A stretch of DNA of 64,000 bases from Rhizobium sp. 16-449-1b (GTDB lineage Bacteria > Pseudomonadota > Alphaproteobacteria > Rhizobiales > Rhizobiaceae): assembly GCF_017741935.1 (NCBI RefSeq), contig NZ_JAGHMH010000030.1:1-64000 (forward strand), in the 5' to 3' direction. Positions within the stretch are counted from its first letter, which is position 1. Every line of letters starts with the position of its first letter. The position numbers and the translations under genes are program-made. Shown one piece after another: positions 59,704 through 64,000 of this stretch. The notes beneath the pieces were generated by a model. It saw only the letters and a list, made by a program, of their open reading frames with translations, did no database searches and was not told the DNA's origin.

Positions 59704-60045
59704 ATGGTAGAGAAGATTTCCAAGCTTTCGCCAACAGCGCCATCAAATGCGACGCGGATCGATCAGAGCGTTTCTGTCGCCGAACCGGACATTGCATGGG
59801 TGGCCAACCGGCAGTCCGTGATCGACGCCGCACTCTCTGAGGCGAAGACTGAGCGATTGGTCACCGGTGAGGATAATCGAGCATTTGACGGCGAGGAGGA
59901 AGCTCGCGGGGGACAAGGCCGAGGGCATGCTCAAAGTGAAACAGACGAAGGCGCCGAGTTACTGTCGGGAGAAAGCAAGAGGATTGGCACAGGAAACCTT
60001 GATGATGAACAGGTTGCGTTTGGCGGACATACGGGATTTGTGTGA
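59704..60045 (+). CDS. Possible N-terminal part of a frameshifted small gene
   Basis: ATG 59704 has AGGAAGGA upstream and the first 54 codons (KISKLSPTAPSNATRIDQSV to AKTERLVTG) look coding. From about 59867 the other frame (59867-60151) has higher GC at third codon positions and more protein-like sequence, while this frame becomes Gly/Glu/Gln-rich and ends at 60045. The natural reading is one gene with a +1 shift near 59867. No known family is recognised. Confidence 0.35.
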   Translation: MVEKISKLSPTAPSNATRIDQSVSVAEPDIAWVANRQSVIDAALSEAKTERLVTGEDNRAFDGEEEARGGQGRGHAQSETDEGAELLSGESKRIGTGNLDDEQVAFGGHTGFV

Positions 60046-60151
60046 CGTCGAGGAACTTCAGCGTGAGGACCTCAAGAGCGGTATCTCTCCAGGTCGATAC
60101 GCGGCGCGCAGAGCAACGCGAGGACACGCAACCAACGAAAGCATCAGATGA
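59867..60151 (+). CDS. Small hypothetical protein (or C-terminal part of a frameshifted gene)
   Basis: This 94-aa frame reads IIEHLTARRKLAGDKAEGM, KAPSYCREKARGLAQETLM, then RLRLADIRDLCDVEELQRED. It has strong GC3 and ends at 60151 overlapping the next gene by ATGA, which supports it as the translated frame. Its GTG start lies inside the gene beginning at 59704, so it may be the continuation of that gene. Function unknown. Confidence 0.5.
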   Translation: MRIIEHLTARRKLAGDKAEGMLKVKQTKAPSYCREKARGLAQETLMMNRLRLADIRDLCDVEELQREDLKSGISPGRYAARRATRGHATNESIR

Positions 60152-60369
60152 GTCGATTTAGCGAAACAGAAAACGCCCTCATCGCGAGGCTTCGGGCACT
60201 CAAGGCGAAGCGCAAGGTAACGATCAGTTTGCTTGATATCAGCGACCCGCTTCGCGAGAGCGGGTTTACGCACGATGAAATCCTAGCGGTGTTGCGGGCA
60301 ATCGAGCAGGACAAGGTTATTGCCTTCACAACCGCAAACCGGATCCGGATGCTGAAGGACCTGCCCTGA
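60148..60369 (+). CDS. Small hypothetical protein, 73 aa
   Basis: This helical protein reads MSRFSETENALIARLRALKA then TISLLDISDPLRESGFTHDE and ILAVLRAIEQDKVIAFTTAN, which has the shape of a small winged-helix or HTH-like fold. Its ATG overlaps the previous stop (ATGA), so it is translationally coupled. No named family is recognised. Confidence 0.6.
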   Translation: MSRFSETENALIARLRALKAKRKVTISLLDISDPLRESGFTHDEILAVLRAIEQDKVIAFTTANRIRMLKDLP

Positions 60370-60539
60370 TGTCGTGTGACAGACCGTTCGAAACAGGATA
60401 GCCATACGCGGCCTCTTTTCCTTTTTGGCAAATCTTAAATGCTGTGGTTCATCCGATCGAACCAATCGAACATTCGAGCGTTCAGCGATATCATCACCTA
60501 CAACGTTGAAAACAAAGTCGCTTCCGTCAGGATTGCTCG

Positions 60540-62441
60540 GTGACCTATCCGCAACTTCGCTCCGAAGATCCAGAACTTGCAACTGAATCACGCAGCGGTC
60601 TGCCGTCACTGGTGTTGGCGGCGCTCGGGGTCGTATACGGCGACATCGGGACAAGCCCGCTTTATGCGTTTCGAGAGGCACTTCACGCTACAGCGGGATC
60701 GGGATCGCACCGGGAGAACGTGCTCGGCATTCTTTCACTCATCGTGTGGGCACTGACAATTGTTGTCACCGTAAAGTACGTGATGTTCGTTCTTCGGGCT
60801 GACAATCGGGGCGAAGGGGGAACGCTGTCCCTGATGACGCTTGCGCGGCAGAGCTTCACCGACAAGCCAGCGTGGATTCTCGTCTTGGGTGTCGCGGGAG
60901 CCTCTCTCTTCCTTGGCGACGCCATCATTACCCCAGCAATCTCGGTTCTGTCCGCCGTCGAAGGGATTCAGGTGGTCGCGCCCGGCCTGTCGGCATGGAT
61001 CGTTCCGATCACCGTTACGATCATTGCCGTACTGTTTTTCGTTCAACGTTTCGGGACAGGTGGCGTTGCTTCGGTCTTCGGCCCCGTCATGGCGTTATGG
61101 TTTCTGGTCCTAGGAGTAAGCGGCGCCATCCATATCCTCGATGATCTGGAAATTTTTAGCGCCATAAATCCCCTTCACGGTGTTTTTTATGCATCGAACA
61201 ATGTCGGTCACGCTATCGCCGTCCTCGGCGCGGTCTTCCTCGCGGTTACAGGCGCTGAGGCACTCTACGTCGACCTCGGCCATTTCGGCAGGCGACCGAT
61301 CGTGGTGGCGTGGTTCTCACTCGTCTTTCCATGCCTGCTTCTCAACTATTTCGGACAAGGCGCGTTCGTCCTCGCAAATCCCGGCATGACCGACCATCCA
61401 TTCTTCGGCATGCATCCTGAGTGGGCGCGTGTGCCAATCGTGTGTCTGGCAACCGCAGCAACGGTGATCGCGAGCCAGGCAGTCATTTCGGGGGCATATT
61501 CGCTTGTGCGCCAGGCAATGCACCTCAACTTATTGCCACGCCTGCAGATCCTGCACACTTCCGAGACGCACTCCGGGCAGATTTTCATGCCACAGGTCAA
61601 CGCATTCCTATTCGTGTTCGTTATCGCACTTGTTCTGTATTTCAGAAGCTCAAGCGGGCTGTCTGCCGCATACGGCATCGCGGTTACGGGCGAGATGCTG
61701 ATCACCAGCATCCTGCTGTTCGTCGTCATGAAACACATCTGGAGATGGACGACGCTCACCACCACGGCAATCATCGTGCCCCTCTTCCTGATCGACGCAG
61801 GGTTCTTTGTGGCAAACATCGCCAAATTTCCAGAAGGCGGCTGGGTTCCGGTCACGGTTGCATGCACGATGGCCCTCATCATGCAGACATGGATGGCAGG
61901 CCGTCGGCTACTGGCGTCTCGGACGCGTGCGGACGAGGTACCGCTGGAAGGGATCATACAGAGGTTGACGAAGAGGCCACCAACGACTGTGCCTGGAACC
62001 GCCGTTTTCCTGACAAGCGACGTCGAAGGTGCCCCCACAGCCCTGCTGCACAGCCTCAAGCACTACAAGGTTCTTCACGAGCACAATGTCATTCTGAGCG
62101 TCGTGACTGCGACGGAGCCGTTCGTTCCCGACGACGAGAAGATATTCCTTGAAAGCTTCAGCCCACTGTTCAGCCGGCTGGTGATCACGTTCGGATATAT
62201 GGAGACGCCCAACATCCCGCGCGCGCTTGTGCTTGTTCGCAAGCTTGGTCTGAAGTTTGACATCATGTCGACATCGTTCTTCCTGTCGCGCCGGACGATC
62301 CTCCCATCCAAGAAAGGCGGCATGCCTTTCTGGCAGGATCGCCTGTTCATCGTACTCGCCCAGAACGCAGGCAACGCTACCGACTATTTCGGCCTTCCAA
62401 CAGGACGCGTGGTCGAGCTCGGCTTGCAAACCGTTATCTGA
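60540..62441 (+). CDS. kup: Kup-family potassium uptake protein
   Basis: This 633-aa potassium transporter has about 12 membrane segments and the Kup signatures VVYGDIGTSPLYAFRE near residue 32, GEGGTLSLMTLARQ, LGDAIITPAISVLSAVEG near 127, AVTGAEALYVDLGHFG near 238, and a C-terminal cytoplasmic domain (FDIMSTSFFLSRRT). Length matches the family. GTG start with AGGA upstream. Kup takes up K+ with protons and works best in acid or low K+; together with the ProP-like gene next door it suggests osmotic adaptation. Confidence 0.92.
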   Translation: MTYPQLRSEDPELATESRSGLPSLVLAALGVVYGDIGTSPLYAFREALHATAGSGSHRENVLGILSLIVWALTIVVTVKYVMFVLRADNRGEGGTLSLMTLARQSFTDKPAWILVLGVAGASLFLGDAIITPAISVLSAVEGIQVVAPGLSAWIVPITVTIIAVLFFVQRFGTGGVASVFGPVMALWFLVLGVSGAIHILDDLEIFSAINPLHGVFYASNNVGHAIAVLGAVFLAVTGAEALYVDLGHFGRRPIVVAWFSLVFPCLLLNYFGQGAFVLANPGMTDHPFFGMHPEWARVPIVCLATAATVIASQAVISGAYSLVRQAMHLNLLPRLQILHTSETHSGQIFMPQVNAFLFVFVIALVLYFRSSSGLSAAYGIAVTGEMLITSILLFVVMKHIWRWTTLTTTAIIVPLFLIDAGFFVANIAKFPEGGWVPVTVACTMALIMQTWMAGRRLLASRTRADEVPLEGIIQRLTKRPPTTVPGTAVFLTSDVEGAPTALLHSLKHYKVLHEHNVILSVVTATEPFVPDDEKIFLESFSPLFSRLVITFGYMETPNIPRALVLVRKLGLKFDIMSTSFFLSRRTILPSKKGGMPFWQDRLFIVLAQNAGNATDYFGLPTGRVVELGLQTVI

Positions 62442-62506
62442 TTTTTGGGGTCGATCGTCGCAAAGCGTGCTCCTATTCGCGGAACCTTCGGACACCTCGT
62501 GGGCGA

Positions 62507-64000
62507 TCAATTCAGTTCGGGGTGTTGACCCACGAGCTTTTCACGCTTGTGTTGAAGAAGTTGCATCTGCTCGGCCAACTCCGCCATCGCTTCATCGATT
62601 TTTTCGACGCTTTCCTCGATGTATAGATAATGCTCTGCAAGAAGCGCCCTTGCCTCTTTGCGGCTGGAAGCGTTCGGCGTATCTCCATAAAGAGGCCGAT
62701 TGGCCGTCTCCTTCAAGAAAAAGGTCGTCAGAAGACCCGCGGCTGCGGCAATCATGAGGTAGTATGCCGGCATATAGATATTGTCGGTCGCTTCGACCAA
62801 CCATGCCGCCACGGTGGGTGTGAGGCCGGCGACAATGATCGAGATATTGAATGATATGGCGAGCGCGCTGTAGCGAATTCGCGCAGGAAACAAAGCGGGC
62901 AAAGTTGCGGCCATGATGCCGACAAGGCAATTGAGACCGATCGCTAGGATCAACAGACCGAAAAAGATGCCGATCGTGTTGCCGCTCGCTATCAGATGAA
63001 ATGCCGGCAACGACAAGGCGAGGATGATCAAGCTTCCAACCGCGAGAAACGGCCGACGGCCGATGCGGTCACTCAGGAACCCGACCAGCGGCTGCACAAA
63101 CAACATTCCGACCATGACAGCGATGATGATCAGAGCGCCGTGGTCCTCTGTGTAGCCGAGGGTTTTCGCCAGATAGGTCGGCATATAGGTCAAAAGCATG
63201 TAATAGGTGACATTGGTGACAAGCACCATGCCGATGCATATTGCCAGGGACCTTGGATGCCTTTGGATGATTTCCGCTATTGGAATCATGGGCCGCTCGG
63301 ACAACGTCTGCTTATCTTCCTTCTCGGTTCGCTTCAGACGTTCGGTGAAGGCCGGCGTTTCCTCAGCGGCGTGCCGCAGATAAAGGCCGATGAGACCCAA
63401 TGGGGCAGCGAGAAAGAAAGGCAGGCGCCAACCCCAGGCCAGGAAATTTGCTTCGCTCATCGCCGCGGTCAGTACGACGACCAGTCCGGCGCCGAGAACA
63501 AATCCTGCGATCGAGCCAAAATCGAGCCAGCTTCCAAGAAAACCGCGCCTGCGATCCGGCGAATATTCCGCGACGAATATGGCGGCGCCGGTGTATTCAC
63601 CGCCAACCGAAAACCCTTGGACAAGTTTGCACATGAGCAGCAGGATGGGGGCCCACAGGCCAATCATCGCATAGCTCGGTATCAGGCCAATGCAGAACGT
63701 GCTGACCGCCATAATGACGATCGTCAACGATAGAACCTTTTGCCGACCGAACTTGTCACCCATAGAGCCGAAAAACACGCCACCCAATGGCCGCACGAGA
63801 AACGGTACGGAGAAGGTTGCGAGTGCGGCAACGGTCTGCACTGCTGGCGAAGCTTCAGGAAAAAATACCTTGCCAACCGTGGCTGCGACGAACCCATAGA
63901 CGCCAAAATCGAACCATTCCATCGCATTGCCGAGGGCGGCCGCGGTGATCGCCTTCTTCAGTTTGGAATCCTCGATGACAGTGACGTCGTTCAGTGTCAG
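62507..64000 (-). CDS. proP: ProP-like MFS osmoprotectant/metabolite transporter, 5' end beyond window
   Basis: The frame is open to base 64000 without a start, so the N-terminus is outside. Visible are MHS/ProP motifs: EWFDFGVYGF, PLGGVFFGSMGDKFGRQKVL, VQGFSVGGEYTGAAIFVAEYSP, a central LAWGWRLPFFLAAPLG and twelve-helix layout. The C-terminal tail YIEESVEKIDEAMAELAEQMQ then LLQHKREKL is heptad-like, as in the osmosensing coiled coil of E. coli ProP. It is convergent with kup. Substrate (proline, betaine or another metabolite) is not certain. Confidence 0.87.
   Translation of the reverse strand: MTLNDVTVIEDSKLKKAITAAALGNAMEWFDFGVYGFVAATVGKVFFPEASPAVQTVAALATFSVPFLVRPLGGVFFGSMGDKFGRQKVLSLTIVIMAVSTFCIGLIPSYAMIGLWAPILLLMCKLVQGFSVGGEYTGAAIFVAEYSPDRRRGFLGSWLDFGSIAGFVLGAGLVVVLTAAMSEANFLAWGWRLPFFLAAPLGLIGLYLRHAAEETPAFTERLKRTEKEDKQTLSERPMIPIAEIIQRHPRSLAICIGMVLVTNVTYYMLLTYMPTYLAKTLGYTEDHGALIIIAVMVGMLFVQPLVGFLSDRIGRRPFLAVGSLIILALSLPAFHLIASGNTIGIFFGLLILAIGLNCLVGIMAATLPALFPARIRYSALAISFNISIIVAGLTPTVAAWLVEATDNIYMPAYYLMIAAAAGLLTTFFLKETANRPLYGDTPNASSRKEARALLAEHYLYIEESVEKIDEAMAELAEQMQLLQHKREKLVGQHPELN

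Noticed and set aside
1..64000. CRISPR arrays, tRNA or rRNA genes, replication or partition genes
   Set aside because: None seen on either strand. No repeat-spacer periodicity and no conserved RNA gene sequence was recognised by eye.

Overview
The window reads as an accessory replicon (plasmid or chromid) or accessory chromosomal region of a Rhizobiaceae bacterium (Rhizobium/Ensifer/Agrobacterium type). The basis is gene content (an RHE_PE00001-family HTH protein, two DUF982 genes, two DUF6894 genes, several stand-alone Crp/Fnr regulators), high GC coding sequence, and a set of promoters matching the alphaproteobacterial general-stress (EcfG/RpoE2) pattern GGAAC-N16/17-nGTT. No rRNA, tRNA, CRISPR or replication genes were seen. 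Assignment below family level is not possible from the sequence alone.

Layout. 1-0.1 kb: one end of an IS21-like element. 0.4-5.7 kb: mobile-looking island with an HTH protein under a palindrome, an MBL-fold hydrolase overlapping a tyrosine recombinase, two 29-bp palindromic direct repeats and a GSU2403-type nucleotidyltransferase. 5.8-8.9 kb: polytopic membrane protein convergent with three coupled single-span membrane proteins. 9.2-14 kb: DAHP synthase (behind a terminator-like hairpin), SerA, a decayed GH31 tail, and a LysR/YeiH pair. 14-18 kb: DUF899 and VOC genes, then a secreted HbpS/GlcG-like protein beside a histidine kinase/response regulator pair. 18.8-23 kb: OpgC-like protein, DUF2177, DUF4394 divergent from an ECF sigma/anti-sigma pair. 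23.5-29.3 kb: PaoABC-type aldehyde oxidoreductase with XdhC and a divergent TetR.

29-51 kb is a stress island: MgtC-like protein, two DUF982 proteins, a PAS protein, four Crp/Fnr paralogues, two DUF6894 proteins, an ECF sigma factor, two lone receiver proteins, a GFA protein, an FMN-binding stress protein interrupted by an in-frame amber codon, a KaiC-like ATPase coupled to a hybrid histidine kinase, PRC-barrel, SDR, DUF763, PQQ-type sugar dehydrogenase and DUF2231 genes. Nine EcfG-like promoters lie in it, eight of them 23-35 nt upstream of a start codon, so many of these genes are probably one regulon.

51-64 kb holds metabolic and osmotic genes: an Orn/Lys/Arg decarboxylase followed by a GNAT acetyltransferase, an SDR fragment, DUF924, a PNPOx-family protein, VOC, TauE/SafE divergent from a LysR regulator, an aldo/keto reductase, a probably frameshifted small gene, Kup potassium transporter, and a ProP-like osmoprotectant transporter that runs off the right edge.
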